From Paralvinella palmiformis (lineage: Eukaryota > Annelida > Polychaeta > Terebellida > Alvinellidae): a stretch of DNA of 64,000 bases. Below the pieces are notes generated by a model. The model was not told the DNA's origin. It was given only the letters and a program-made list of their open reading frames with translations, and searched no databases. The DNA lies in NCBI GenBank assembly GCA_025642065.1, contig JAODUP010001134.1:98501-162500 (forward strand), given 5' to 3'. This document shows positions 9,865 to 22,443 of this stretch, in pieces (position 1 is the first letter of the stretch; every line of letters starts with the position of its first letter). The position numbers were made by a program, and so were the translations under genes.

Positions 9865-11684
9865 TTACGTGCGCAAGGCACAGAAGGTTTCAACTAATGA
9901 AATGTAACTTTGAAAATCATTTCTAAGCTGATGAATTCGCTGGCAAAGGAACGTCATTAAATCCCCGTAAAATAACCATTCTAGGCCAGAGATACAATTG
10001 TAGAATAACTGTTAATGATAAACGCCACCAAGAATAGAGCAATCCGCTCAGTTCGCGCGTGTGAGTGTGCCCGCGCGTGCCAGTCTATATTTACGTGCGC
10101 GCGTCCGCGCGCACATTTTCCACGCCTGGCACGGCATACATTTCTGGCTAAGTGCCAACAGCCTCCTGGAGCCGGAACACAGTACAGAGTGTTAGGAATT
10201 GCAAAATATCACTGAAGTGAAGAGAGGAATGAACTCCGACCACCGACCACCATCACAACAACAACACCGTCCTCCTAATCCTCTAGCCGGGACTTGTTCA
10301 ATGCTAGAGCGTGAAACAGGGCAAATCTTAGCTAACATGACCTTTCAGAAGACGGCCGCGAACACTGTCTGGAATGTTATGGCCCGTGCCACCCATAGAT
10401 GCCGCGCAACCCTGGCAGCATGGTATTTTTCCTCGCACCATTTTTTCTATCGGGGGGGGGGGGGGGGCAGAGGGGAAGGGGATTTCTTCCAAAGAGCGAA
10501 TCCCAGAGTAACAAACATATATACAACGTACTGTGTAAAAGTGTTAACTTGCCACAAACACCACATCAGCGAATGGCTACACGTTTGCCTTTATTTTGAA
10601 GATGATTTAAAAAAAAGGAATTTCAGGGAAGAAAACACCCCCCTGACCTATTTAACTGACTCGATTCATCACGTGCCCGCAACATTATAGGTAACATAAT
10701 GCTCAGCACCGCAGACAACCAATCATACAATCTAATTGATCCGACAGCCAAAAAAGGCGAATTCAATACCGAATAATGCACAACTGTGGCATTTCATAAA
10801 CGGCGGCGGGAATAATGTATCAAGGGCAATGTGAAAGTCAAACTGGCTGGATAAACCAGCTGGTTCGCCGATTACGAAAGTCCCTGATAACATTACTGTA
10901 AAATCTGTTGCTAAACACACACACACAGTGTGACAAGAAACGTGACATTCTAAACAATCAGATAGACAGAGACCAAGCCAATTATAGGCTTCTCTGTACG
11001 GAACACGAACACACTTGCCAGCCTTACACGTCCGACTATCGTTTAGCCAGAATGCAGCTTTACCACAAAACGAGCCGAAGAAAATTCAATCCCATATAAT
11101 TCACCATTGTATTTACAATCACCGAAGTCTGAAACGGATTTAAAACAGCCCCCCCTCTCCCCGTAATGATAACCACCAGCCGGACACACACATGTTCACA
11201 TATCATATCATGCTATAATTGGATGTTCCGGAACGCCAATCCTTTTTCCTACAGGTTATGTGATGTTTGTTTGCCCATAAAATCTAAAAGCAACATTCAA
11301 CGGGCCAGGATATCAGACCAGCGAGCCAGACGAGGTTTTTATTCTGGATCAGACAGGACTGGCTATAGTAACTAATAATCCATTGACAAGTATTAGATGA
11401 TCCATAAACAACAGTTTCAGTTCCAAAATAAAATCCCCCAATAGGGCCAAAGCTGTCCCTTCCAACAAACACAACTACGTGTATATGTTCTCTACGTACA
11501 CATATCCGTGTTGGTGTGCATCAACACAAATATGGAACCATTTGAGATTTCACACTCTGATGGACTACTTACTACGGAAAGCTGTCGAAATACTGATTTA
11601 ATTCTTTTTCAACATTGTGAGCATAAAAATCAGTGTATGATGTTAGCGAGTATGTACAGCGTCGGCACTGATCACGCCTGGAAC
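9865..11684. other. Non-coding with GC-rich patch and poly-G
   Basis: 10,050-10,130 is an alternating GCGCGT/GTGCGC-rich patch. 10,454-10,467 is a long G homopolymer. A 163-residue frame at 10,199-10,690 reads through the poly-G and lacks any family resemblance, so I do not call it a gene. Confidence 0.45.
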
Positions 11685-11818
11685 ATATTATAGCTGAAGG
11701 GTAGGTTACCAGCCGAGGAAACATTCCACAAATACAGGCATGAGTCAGATTTGAACACACAACCTGCGGGCTTGCAACTACACGGCAACGCTCTAGCCAC
11801 TGTGCTATGGGAATGCCC
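11685..11818 (-). mobile_element. SINE family 3 (tRNA head)
   Basis: On the minus strand it has an A-box-like TAGCACAGTGGCTAGAGCG and a B-box-like GTGTTCAAATC, then CATGCCTGTATTTGTGGAATG and TTTCCTCGGC. The post-head segment is shared with 24,370-24,400 and partly with 25,950-25,975, which defines a family distinct from family 1. Confidence 0.6.
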
Positions 11819-11924
11819 TCAGTGTGTGATATAACAGCCTGAGCTTATTCAAGGTTCCCACAGGCAAGGCAAATATTATTTTCAATTACATTTTTAGGAT
11901 GAAATTAAAAAAATCAAGACGAAA

Positions 11925-12077
11925 GATAGATGATAGGCTAAATAGGCCTAGCGACCTCCAAAGGTAATGAAGCGAAGTCAAGGATGAAACAACCTTCAGA
12001 TATACCCACACCGAGATTCGAACACAGGTGGTAGTGATCTGTGGTCCAACACGCTACCGCTAGACCACGGAGACGCC
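11925..12077 (-). mobile_element. SINE family 1
   Basis: On the minus strand it reads GGCGTCTCCGTGGTCTAGCG, GTAGCGTGTTGGACCACAGA, a B-box GTGTTCGAATCTC and the tail region GACCTCCAAAGG seen in the other family 1 copies. The tail end is truncated. Confidence 0.8.
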
Positions 12078-12264
12078 CAAGACAAAATATGCAAGATCTA
12101 AAGGTAATAAATCAACATACCTATGAAAAAACATAGCATATTATTAGCTGATTATGGGCATTTTTATAGTGCAGCCTCTTCCTCACTCCTAAATTTTAAC
12201 AAACATCAAATATCCCGACTCTTTTTCTTCTACTGATGTAATGTTTATTCGGAATATTTCTTTT

Positions 12265-12375
12265 GTTCTAACTATTTTTCCAGCACGTTTCCTGATTTTG
12301 TAAAAATTCAAAGTCATTATCAGACCTGGAAAATGAATGTTTTTAATTTCCAAGATGCGTGGAGACCTGTCATTG
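12265..12375 (+). repeat. MITE-like repeat, second copy of 6.1 kb element
   Basis: Carries GTTTCCTGATTTTGTAAAAA, TTCAAAG and AGACCTGGAAAATGAATG, and ends near GTGGAGACCTG, in the same order as the 6,085-6,200 copy. Confidence 0.5.
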
Positions 12376-13756
12376 GCCTATGCTCCTGATCCCAACTCTT
12401 CTTCTGATCCTCCATGATATCAAAAAGTTTGGCATCTGTGAATCCAGGTAAAACTCAATCGGATTCAGGACTGCATTAAACATATCACACGTTATGCTTT
12501 CCCATGAGAATAATTAACAAGTTCAACATTAGCGCCTCCCCTAAATCTAAGTATTTCTTTTCATTAGTTCAGCTGCTCGGATACTTTTCGTGTAACAATA
12601 ATATCAACATGTTTTAAATTGACTGGTTCAAATTAATGTTCAAAATTACAACCGGATAAAAGATCCAAGTACGACATCAAGCAACGGGCAATATCTTTCA
12701 CAGCACAGTTTGTAAATACAGTTGTGATGAAACCCCCCCCTCCCCACACACACACACCCGATTACATATGCTGCTGAATCCGACCCTCTCTTAGCAGTAA
12801 CAAAATATGGATGAAAAGTCTGCACCGCGTAACTCTTCAATTTAGGGAGCAGTCAGTTTGTTGAGGGATTTGAGTTCGAAACAAAACACTGGATAATTAA
12901 CCGGAGGAATGCCTCTGTAAATATGTTGTGCCCGCTGATTAGGTCTAGCCACAGCCATCAACTGTTCTATAAATATTGACTCAACGTGCAGAATAAGTAA
13001 CACTGACTATCTCCCACTCCCAAACACACATATTTATATATATAAAAACACCTGTATGGTAGACATGTATTTTCAGTGCTGTGCACTCACAAGCATATTA
13101 GTGGTACACAAGACATAAGTCAGTCAGAAAACAAGTATAACACAAACATGTACTTGAAAGCGCCCATTCTAAACGTGGACTGTAAACGATGTCCTATTTT
13201 ATTCCTATTAAGTTTATTCTAATTAATAAATGTATTTTATAACATCACTATTTGCTGCACAACATCCACTCCAACTTAATTATAAACACCATTTTCAAAA
13301 TGAAATCACTTCAAAAATGCCCATGTGACATCCACAAACAAGCGACTGGATATTATTAATAAATAAATAAAAATAAATTACAAAAATAATTAAAATGTAC
13401 ATAATAATTTGGTATGTGTAGATAATGATACAGGTTATAGGTATCACAGAAAATCCACCGTACATTCTATGACGATATGCCATTATATTCCAATTTTGTA
13501 AAATTGTTTATTACAAATGGCACATCATATTTTTTTAATCCATCAATATAACATATGGCACAATATGGCCTATTTCTGCTGATACTATTAAGTATTAACT
13601 GGTCTTGGGGTGATGCGACTGGTGTGGTTTTGTTGGTATACAAGGATGGATGGGTGAATGTTATTTAAAGACACATCGGCACACTTTAGGCCATTCAGTG
13701 TCCTAGAACGTTTAAAAATAAATTGGTATACATAAATTTAAACTGTAGTAGTGGGA
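12376..13756. other. Non-coding, no feature recognised
   Basis: AT-rich with short poly-C and CA tracts near 12,735-12,760. No exon or RNA gene seen. Confidence 0.45.
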
Positions 13757-13857
13757 ATTTCCCCCTTTTTCTAAAGACATACAAATGATAATATCCCCTT
13801 TTTCTAAACACATAGAAATGATAATTTCCCCTTTTTCTAAACACATACAAATGATAA
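13757..13857. repeat. 33-bp tandem repeat, 3 copies
   Basis: The unit begins TTTCCCCTTTTTCTAAACAC and ends ATACAAATGATAA, with a few substitutions between copies. Confidence 0.9.
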
Positions 13858-14612
13858 GTGTATGATAAACACAAGAATGAGATGGAAAAAGAATAATCAA
13901 CACAGCCGAAGCTGTATTCCCATAAATCTCTTTTCAAAACTTTAAATTTGGAAGACAATTTCCGCCCAAAAGAAAACGGGATGCTGATGGTGGTTGAACT
14001 TTTCACAAACTGAACTGGCCAGGTTGGAAATATTTCCATATAATCAATGCTGACAACAGCTATACAAAGAGAGCACACATATACACCACAGCTGTCACAG
14101 CTGACGATGATAACAATTTCTATTCAGTTCAACCAGAAAATGCGACTCAGATGTAGAACCGTTTATAGTTGATAGCCAAAAGGTATGTACAGATGATCAA
14201 TTACAAAGGCAGAATGATATCATTCTATGACTATTTGAGGAAGATGGGCTAGATTAAATACCTCTCGTGAATATCGAAATTAATGGTCAAGGTAATCGGA
14301 TCATTATACAATCCTGTATAACAAAGGCAGCTTCAAATAATCAATACATGTATATCTAAGCAAAGCTGGACAATTTAAAAGTGTGTCGTTGTTAGAAGAA
14401 GCTCTTTAGTCTATTTACTGGGGCACTTTTTTATAAACGGATAATTTTTGCAAAAATTGTTTATTTATAGCAAAGCTGTTGAATGTTCGTAAACTATCCA
14501 AATGTTATATTTTGTAATAATTACGATCTCACTAAACAGTATATACAAGGCATATACTCCAGCATATAAATTACTAGGTTTTAGTGTTTATTGTGAATTC
14601 TCATGCTAAAAA
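13858..14612. other. Non-coding, no feature recognised
   Basis: AT-rich. Nothing supportable was found. Confidence 0.45.
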
Positions 14613-14776
14613 GGGGCGCCTCCGTGGTCTAGTTGGTAGCGCATTGGACCACTGATCAATACCAACTGAGTTCGAATCTTGGCCTGTGCATATGTGTAGG
14701 GTGTTTCATCTTTGGAGATCACCCATTTATCCTACCACGTGCACAAAAGTGGCCGTAAAACATCAATCAATCAACC
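14613..14776 (+). mobile_element. SINE family 1, nearly full length
   Basis: Head GGCGCCTCCGTGGTCTAG, TTGGTAGCGCATTGGACCAC, B-box GAGTTCGAATCTTGG, then GTGTTTCATCTTTGG, CCATTTATCCTACCACGTGC, ACAAAAGTGGCCGTAAAACA and a TCAATCAATCAA tail. The A and B boxes are the Pol III internal promoter expected of a tRNA-derived SINE. Confidence 0.9.
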
Positions 14777-16048
14777 ATCTAAATTAATTTTCTTATTGAT
14801 CATATTACACAAAATAAACTGACATACCCCGGTCAGTGAAATTTAACTACATAAATAGTCTGTATCTGAACTGTTAAACCATTTGTAGATCTTGAACTAT
14901 CATTAACTAGAAGATACATGAAATCAAACCCAAGAAGAAAAATATGCGATACTTACACCAGAAAGACTTCTGACATAAAATCCAGTAGTAAAGATAGGAT
15001 TTATATAATAAAATCTGAGAATTACTACTACAGATAACACATCAAAGTCCCCCTGTTCTTCATTCTAATCCTTTTAGTCAACTTATAGGAAACCTAATTC
15101 AGGTATCTGCGAAATAAAAACACTGAAATTATTTCAGGTTTTACAGTCAAATACTTCCACTCCACTCTACCGGTATTACCGACATTCTAAGCTTGCATCG
15201 TGACAGTGGGACGGCGAAGAAGAACCGCTAGGACTTGTGTTTAATGTAGAAAAAATAATTCCATGCCGAGCTTTCATGATCATTTCACAGCTCTGAGGCA
15301 AGTTTTGCTAACCACTTTGAAGACATATTAATACATTACCCGTACTGATATGAATGGAGATATAACAGATTTTTCCTAACTAATATCGACACAATCTGTT
15401 ACTAAAATTTGCCAGTATGTTGAAATACCAATTTATAAAAAGTGAATCCTATAATCTTATGAGCTATCACATCAACCAGACTCACAACAATGGCTTTCCT
15501 AAGAAATGATCAATTATTACCACTAAACATATTGATTGTAAGTTTAAAATTTAAAGTTAATTAAATTATTCGTCCAAAACTGACTAACCATGCACCACCC
15601 ACTCTGAATATGTTAAACTGCCATTTAGCTATTATTTATTTTACCAACTAGCCAACCAAAGTAAAAATAAATCCTTCAGTTATAACAGACCTATTAATGA
15701 CTTTAAATTTTTTTCCATACTTTTTGCAATATCATTGGCAATATTCAACAGATGAAGTGATTCCTCAAATGCTAAAACATTAACTACTTTTGAAGAGCAA
15801 GTAACCTTTTGACAGAAGAAACGTTACAAATAAACAACCTTTTTTGTTTAACTATTCATCCATCAAAATAACTCCCAAGTGAATTTTCAGCATCAATCAC
15901 TGCTTAATAGAAATTTAGGATCTGGTAGTGGTGTGTATGTGTGTGCATATATCACAGATTTGTGTGTAGACTGTTAGTTCTGTTAATTATATTATAAAGG
16001 GAATACTAGCCAACCATTTAAGTTTCACTTCTGGGATATTTATAAACA
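14777..16048. other. Non-coding, no feature recognised
   Basis: AT-rich. Nothing supportable was found. Confidence 0.45.
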
Positions 16049-16411
16049 GTGAAATCGGCTATCAAACTCTCTTCCGGAGAACCTTCATATCTATTTTCCA
16101 TGCTTTCTCTAGCAGTAGCACGCAAGCCCAGAATGCTCCGTTCATCTGGTTTTCACTTGTCTGTTTCCAGGGTTAAAACTCGTGTTGGCACTCGTGCTTT
16201 TTCAGTTGCTGTCCCTAATCTTTGGAACTCTCTCCCTGAACATGTTAAGTCATCAACCAGCACAGTTTCTTTCCTTCACCCTTTGAAAACTTGCTTATCC
16301 TTCCTAAGTTTCCACTGCATCCAATCACTTGTTAATGAATTTTGCATTGTACCTCGACTATGCGTTTGTCCAACCCCTGTACTAGGTGCGCCACTGAGTT
16401 CAACTTTTTAA
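16049..16411 (+). mobile_element. 3' end of a non-LTR retrotransposon (LINE)
   Basis: The frame encodes TRVGTRAFSVAVPNLWNSLP, then EHVKSSTSTVSFLHPLKTCL. This is the conserved C-terminal tail after the reverse transcriptase in L2/CR1/RTE-like LINEs (pattern GxRAFSVAxPxLWNSLP and FKxxLKTxLF). Upstream parts are degraded and no catalytic motif is present, so it is a dead 5'-truncated copy. Confidence 0.75.
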
Positions 16412-16826
16412 GAGGATATTGGCCATATAGCATTTGTAATTATTATATCTGATAGTGATAGTATAGATTAATACAAGTATCAGTTTCACACAGTCTATGT
16501 CCATGTTCCCTTCTGAGCCTGGAGTAAAGCTCTTTGACTGTTTTAAAATATAGACACCATTACAATACCTTGTAGTTGGATTCAGCAGCTTGATTTAATA
16601 CTAAGAACTTGGGGTGGGGGGATTCGAGACAAATCTGGAGTGATCCATATTTATATTTTGTACATGCTTAAGTACAGAGCCAAATATCAAAATGAACTCC
16701 ATTTCTTATCTGCAATAATCGTATCAGACGATTAGTTTAAAACACCAAATTATCTCAATGATTAACAAAGTGCCATTTTATTGATCATCTTGACCTACAT
16801 GTTAAAAGGACTAAAACAAAATTTAT
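16412..16826. other. Non-coding between LINE end and SINE
   Basis: Probably LINE 3' UTR plus unique AT-rich sequence. No feature recognised. Confidence 0.4.
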
Positions 16827-16990
16827 GGGGACTGGTAGCGCATTGGACCACAGATCACTACTACCCAAGATCAAATCTCAGCGTGGGCATATCTGCAGGG
16901 TGTTTCATCTTCGACTTCGCTACTGTTGGAGGTCGCTCAACCCATTTAGACTACCATGTGCACAACAATGGCCATAAAACATCATCACCA
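16827..16990 (+). mobile_element. SINE family 1, head truncated
   Basis: Begins GGGGACTGGTAGCGCATTGG and lacks the first head bases. It continues with the family 1 body (GGGTGTTTCATCTTCGACTTC, CCCATTTAGACTACCATGTG) and ends in CATCATCACCA. Confidence 0.85.
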
Positions 16991-18124
16991 TAACTGGACG
17001 AGTCTCATGTTTATTATGTTATTGTTCCTATGATTATAATCCGCAACCAAAACGGGTCCAAAGTATGTGACAAACATTTCCATGGAATAAACTTTTAAAA
17101 TGCTAAACCAAGGAGTATACTCCTCAACATACTGTTCAATTATGTTTATTTTGCTATTGGTTGGGAAGAAAAGGAAGTAATTACAGAAATTACATAGTGA
17201 TGCCTTCATATTACACTTAATATTATTAACTTACTTTGAATTTAGTCCATTTGATTTTATACTGTGCTAGAAAGACAAGAATATACGCCTTTCTATTTTT
17301 AAGTTTTGCACAGCTCTCTCTTTAAAAAAAAGAGATTTTAGCCAATGAACTGTTTTTTTTAATTATTTACTGAACAACCCAAACTCTGTCAAATAATTTT
17401 TGTAAAATGGTTATGTAATAATTAATGCCTTAATAAACCTTCTGACATTTATTATCCCATCGTACATGCTGCCCTGACGTCAATCTAACTTACTTAATAA
17501 ATAACAATTACTATGCAACTAGACGTCAATCGGTACAAGTCCAACTCAATGAAGTATTAACAAAATCCAATACGATGCGATGTATGCAGGCCTAAAATAC
17601 ATTGTAGTGTAAAAATACGTCCACATTGGGAAAAAAGCAACAACAGATGAAAATTTAAATTGAAGAATTTTTTTAGATCATTAATTAACACGAGAGCCCA
17701 TTTGCCTGAGGCATTTTCCTCGATAGCTGCATGCATTTTATTCCATACATAAAACAACCAGATTTTAATAGCATAACAATAGTCCTAATTAAAGTTGAAA
17801 TGTTTTAAAGTCTATTTTATCAGCACAGATTAATAAGCTAATGCATTAGTTATCACATAATTAACTTTTTTAACTATAATGATAATGTAATACAGGTACC
17901 AAATCAGATTTATGGCTGCACAAAAAGTGAAACAAATATCTTCTGCATATCGTTAGCTCACTAAAAACAGTTCTATTTTAAGTATTAACTGCAATTAGCT
18001 CTAAATATGTGAGCTTCATAAAACAACACTGCTACGAGTGCTGCTTCATGATTTTATGCGAGCAAATTGCATATGATGTTTTTGTAAAAAAATAGTTTTT
18101 GTTGAGAATAACTTCCCATTAATA
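16991..18124. other. Non-coding, no gene recognised
   Basis: Very AT-rich. It contains one perfect CRE palindrome TGACGTCA at 17,475-17,482, of unknown relevance. Confidence 0.45.
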
Positions 18125-18400
18125 CATAAATAATAATGTATATTTAATAAAGCGCCCTTACTAGCAGGAGCCATTTAAAGGCTCTGTACAAATAATATGT
18201 AATTTAATAATACCCCAAAATAATATGCGTGATTTAAAATATACTAATTACTTATCTGTAAAAGCAACCTTAAATAGGTGTGTTTTTTAGAAAAGATTTA
18301 AACTTTTCAAGAGACGACACATTTCTAATATATGCTGGCAACCTATTCCACAAAGTGGGGGCGGCAACACTAAACGCACAATCACCATATGACTTGAGCT
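18125..18400 (+). repeat. TTTAATAAAG dispersed repeat, longest copy
   Basis: Starts with AATAATGTATATTTAATAAAG, includes CTAGCAGGAGCC and CTGTACAAATAAT, then the ~120 bases shared with window position 70-190, then CTGGCAACCTATTCCACAAA. Repeats of this sort are common in aquatic animal genomes. The class is unresolved. Confidence 0.6.
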
Positions 18401-19194
18401 GAGACACTGGCAACTGCAATAGTATCTGACTGGATTACCTGAGTTTTGGGGATGACTTTCTAATGGACACCAGAGTTATCACTAATATGTGGCTTCAATA
18501 CGAACCAAAACGTGGATTTTCCAAATTAAACCTCTATGTCTAAAATGTCACAACAGATTAGGAATTAAAAAGAGTGGACAGCCAAATCAAAAGTTAGTAC
18601 TATGGTGACAGCAAGTCATCGTGTAAAGAGCATCTGCGGTACAGTAAGCATCCTTTATCTGACATCAAAAACATGTATACATAACAAAATATATAAACCT
18701 TAGTAAACACTTTCTACTTATGTTGGTTTCAAAATTTGAAAATATTGCGGAGGTGCTAATATTTGTGGAAAGGAAAACTGATGATTTGTATTTATTCACG
18801 ACACATCCTACGGACACAGGCAATGGTGAGATTCAATCCTACGCAACCTGAAGAATGGCCGCATCACATACCACAAACCATAAAATCAGAATGACAGAAG
18901 CTACAAAGTCACTAGCTCTAAAAAATGGTTTACCTCCACCATCTCCCCCCCCCCCGAATTACTTATAATATTGTATCACAATTGTCACCAAAGAATCAAT
19001 GTTTAAGCTTTAGCTGTCTCAGTGAGTTTTATTTTTTCAGTCGTTCACAATTAATTTTAATCTGTATGTAACATTGTTCACAGTCTAATAGAGTTTTATG
19101 GCAACTTCTATATAACATTGTCTCCAATTTCTAAATGGCATCATAACACCAAAATTTATCAGTCTCTGATAACAGTTTATGGTGAAAGTATGGG
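18401..19194. other. Non-coding, no feature recognised
   Basis: Possibly further decayed repeat. A poly-C tract lies near 18,945-18,955. Confidence 0.4.
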
Positions 19195-19317
19195 TGCTTT
19201 ATGAATGTACTCAAGTACAAGTACAGAGTACTTCCTGTCATGAGTAGATGTGTACATCTGAGTACTTCAAAATGTGTACTCAATTGAGTACAATAAGTAC
19301 ACCAGCCCCAACCCTGA
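19195..19317. mobile_element. hAT-like end, GTACTCAAGTAC-rich
   Basis: Dense GAGTAC/GTACTC words (GTACTCAAGTACAAGTACAG, TACTCAATTGAGTACA) end in CAACCCTG, which is CAGGGTTG on the other strand, a hAT-type terminus. The opposite end was not identified. Confidence 0.4.
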
Positions 19318-20500
19318 TCAGGTTTAATAACAACATAATACTTTCATCAATATTAGATCATTCATAATATAATACACAATAAACGATTTCCTTCACATGA
19401 AAGAAATTGTAACATCTATCTACAAAGAGTACAAATTTAATCTTCATAAAATTAAGACAGAAATTATTATATTACCCCTTTCAAATATTTAGATGCATAA
19501 TGCATTAGTATACATATAAAAATATGCAGATGAATGGTGTACATCTTGCCGATGTTTAACTGATAAATCTAATGTGTGTAAATATATATTTCCACAACTG
19601 TTTGTAACTCTGATAAATGTGTTCTTTAAATATTGTGATGTACACAAATGCTATCACATAATTTTAATATATGGTGTCATTAAATGGCTTCCTCCTATTA
19701 GTAACAGTAGTTATGCTATTGTTATTAATATTACTGGCTCAACAAAGGCAAACAATATATGGTTCAACTAACAGATAACTAATTTACACATAATTGTTCC
19801 TCCAAAACTATTAAATCAAGTATATCACAAAATGATAACCAAAAATCACTTACCTAAGTCTGAATATAGTTTATACATCTATGTCCAAATAAGGCCATAG
19901 TCTATGTAATGTCACTATAAGTCATCCACCGCGGGATGACAGGACTAGACAACTGGATTCTGTCTGATCCAACCAAACTGAAAAGTAGCATAGAACTTAG
20001 TTCTTATTGCATCAATAAATCATAAGTCACTGATGGTTAGACATGTGTATCCATCATGTGAAGAACTTAAAAATCTGCATAACATCAATGTTGTTATGAT
20101 AAACCTTTATTTTATATATTCAATTCACATGTATATATATATATATATACAGTGTATGTGACCGATCTACATATTACAGGAATATCACGTTAAAATTTCC
20201 ACAAATAAATTAATGATCAGAATAAAGTGAATTCATTAAAGTAATAAAGAGAATGGTACAATTCCTCCAAACATGAAACAGTAATAAGTCATTAACTGTG
20301 AATGAACAATAATTATCAAGAACAGCAATTAAATTAATGCTAATCACATCGGTTCTGAACATAACAACTTCTGAAATGAAGGGTCAAAATTATTCATCTA
20401 AACTCAAGTACTTATTATTGAAACAAGAGAATAATATTTACCAATAATACCCAACAGTTGAACAGACGTTCAAATTTTGTGGATACAAGAACAGAATATC
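19318..20500. other. Non-coding, no feature recognised
   Basis: AT-rich with a short (TA)n at 20,131-20,149. Nothing supportable was found. Confidence 0.45.
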
Positions 20501-21078
20501 CCCGTACACTCAATATCGTACGTCGTAACTGCACAGAATGACAGATAATGAGATAGTGAGTTGGTTTGCCAAATTAGCCCAAAGGTAGTTATGACGGCAA
20601 CTGTTAACTAACGACATCTGGTCCCCTCCACCTGCCCACACCGCAGCAAAAACACGTGTCTTTGTTGTCAAACAAAGACAGTCAACGAAACGCGTCCGAC
20701 ACAACTCCGAATTATGGCCAAATTACGTCAAATGAACCTAAACAAAAAAAATCACATTTAAAAAAAGAATTCATATTACCAGCTCGTGAAATAAAAACAC
20801 AGCCTTGTGTCCGAAAACTGCGATCCACTTGCGGTTACTAGACCCCGAGTTGTCAACACTTGGCGGAATTTTTGCGCAGAAAACTTTGTCGCACGTCGCT
20901 TTGTTTACAAAGTGACGTTCGCGCGAAACTCACCCTTTTCCGTTCCCGGCCAGCGACCGACGGCATCCACTGTGCTTAATCTAAAGGGTGGTTAAGTTTC
21001 GGTGGGTGTTTAGCCAGATTTAGCGCCTCTTTCGCCGAATTTTGTGCCCTCGACTCTCCTTCACAACCGAAAGTTCTC

Positions 21079-21090
21079 AAGATGGCCGAG
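21079..21090 (+). promoter_or_regulatory. YY1-like site
   Basis: CAAGATGGCCGA contains the YY1 core AAGATGGC, which is often located near transcription starts. Sequence match only. Confidence 0.4.
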
Positions 21091-21119
21091 CGAAATTATG
21101 CGAGGAATTTCCCACCCGA

Positions 21120-21127
21120 TGACGTCA
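21120..21127. promoter_or_regulatory. Perfect CRE palindrome
   Basis: TGACGTCA, the CREB/ATF full site, 30 bp from the YY1-like site in the CpG-rich block. Sequence match only. Confidence 0.5.
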
Positions 21128-21200
21128 CGACAAAATCTGGGTCATTCATTATAGCCAACAACCGGGTGTGTGTCGGCGAACTTGCTTCGGGGGCAGCTAC

Positions 21201-21494
21201 CTAGAAATGATACGAGAGTTTCTTTATTTTGCAATATAAATAAAAAATACACTTTATAATAATATGTATATATGATGAACTGAGTTAATAATACTCTTAA
21301 TGGTAACCATGTCATGAAAGAACGAACAAATTGTACTCATAAATGAATGTAAACTACAGTATTATCGTCTCGTCTAATGTTATAAAATATGGAACATTAT
21401 TAAAAGTTTGCAGTAAAATATGATAAATCGTTTAAATGAACTCCATAACCACTGTATAAATGCCCATCTTACCCCAGTTTTCAATGCGAACTAA
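21201..21494. other. AT-rich spacer
   Basis: No feature was recognised between the CpG-rich block and the open exon at 21.5 kb. Confidence 0.5.
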
Positions 21495-21753
21495 TTAGAA
21501 ACAAGCGGTCGGCGTATAAAAATCCACGCCGAGATGGCCACGGGTGTACTTTCCGGCTGTACGCGGAACCCGGCCGTGTACGCGCTCCCGGAACGAGATC
21601 TCCGAACCTTGTACGTCTTTGGAAGGCAGCCAAAAAGATAAACTATTCCGCGGGTTAGTTTTAGGAGGCTGCAACGAAAGGAAATATGATCCAGCTTTTG
21701 GGGGCTGCATGTTTACCGGCTCGTCGGAATATGGATAATTTGAATGCGGCCGA
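21495..21753 (-). CDS. Candidate terminal exon, unidentified protein
   Basis: After a plausible acceptor (aaatattccag) the minus strand is open for 85 codons to a TAA at 21,497-21,495. The predicted peptide includes YPYSDEPVNMQPP, then FWLPSKDVQGSEISFRERVH, then RTAGKYTRGHLGVDFYTP. The block is much richer in GC than its surroundings and the residues look protein-like (aromatic, Pro and Arg rich), loosely like small axonemal proteins. I do not recognise the family. The exon needs two bases from the preceding exon; the 22.1-kb candidate exon ends in the right phase. The plus-strand frame over the same bases is less protein-like. It could also be non-coding CpG-island sequence. Confidence 0.4.
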
Positions 21754-21885
21754 CTGGAATATTTGATGTTTCCGAGTGTCGAAAGGCGGATTTTCAACAA
21801 TAAAAGACAGCTAAATTAAACAATATTTAACGCGGCACGGTCATTCGCCCTGAAAACGCCCGGTCTCGTGAGAGTCATCAATTAC

Positions 21886-22107
21886 AGGCAAGAATGTGTC
21901 GGAACTCGAGAGGCGGGTAACGCGAGGGGGGATAGTGGTCGTAATGGCCGGATTCTTATAAGACTGTCGTGCAAGTCAGAAAATGCTCTTCCCTTCTCGG
22001 ATGTGGCATTGGTTAGACCAAATGAAGGTTGTACGAAATGTTGTTGTTTTAGGGGCCACTTTCTGTCTACAATGAGTGAGGCGAAATACCCTCCAAACAG
22101 AGCTAGA
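21886..22107 (-). CDS. Speculative internal exon, phase 2-2
   Basis: 222 nt between ttttaattcag and CCT/gtaatt are open for 73 codons (starting LALFGGYFASLIVDRKWPLK) with phase 2 at both ends, so they join the 21,753 exon in frame. The donor is weak, no homology was recognised, and a plus-strand frame overlaps. Included only because the phases agree. Confidence 0.2.
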
Positions 22108-22177
22108 CTGAATTAAAACCCCGATGTTAGCAACTGGACCATAGATACACTTGCTCAACGGGAGACCAACAAAGTAC

Positions 22178-22178
22178 C

Positions 22179-22219
<41 letters not shown>

Positions 22220-22226
22220 GGGGGGT
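22178..22226. repeat. (TA)n(GA)n(G)n composite microsatellite
   Basis: TA units run into GA units and then a G run. The same order recurs at 28,008-28,056. Confidence 0.95.
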
Positions 22227-22317
22227 GAAGGATAAATTTATACCCAAAAATGCGTGCCTAATTTTATTGCATTTGAAGATATGGTGTGCCAATTTATATG
22301 CACATTAGGTTAAATCG

Positions 22318-22443
22318 GCCACGTTATCTGGAATAGCAATGAGATTAAATTAAAGATGAAACAACCCTCAGGCAGCCGAGATTTGGACTTTTGTCCAGGA
22401 GGCCCGCGACCAGCCGTGCTACCAGTTAAATCAGATAGACCCC
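22318..22443 (-). mobile_element. Degenerate tRNA-headed SINE
   Basis: Minus strand: a degraded head with GGTAGCACGGCTGG, then AAATCTCGGCTGCCTGAGGG and TTGTTTCATC. Clearly diverged from family 1/2. Confidence 0.5.

Larger units (their letters stand above)
20501..21200 (-). promoter_or_regulatory. CpG-rich candidate promoter / 5' exon of AMOT
   Basis: The first clearly CpG-richer stretch upstream of the AMOT exons, with TTCGCGCGAAA, CCACTTGCGGTTACTAGACC, a YY1-like site and a CRE close together. On the minus strand GGGCAG/gtggag near 20,634 could be a donor for a non-coding first exon. Assignment to AMOT rests on position and orientation only. The promoter could instead serve a plus-strand or bidirectional transcript. 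Confidence 0.4.

Noticed and set aside
10199..10690. 163-residue plus-strand ORF
   Set aside because: It runs through a G homopolymer, has no recognisable motif and no splice or promoter support.
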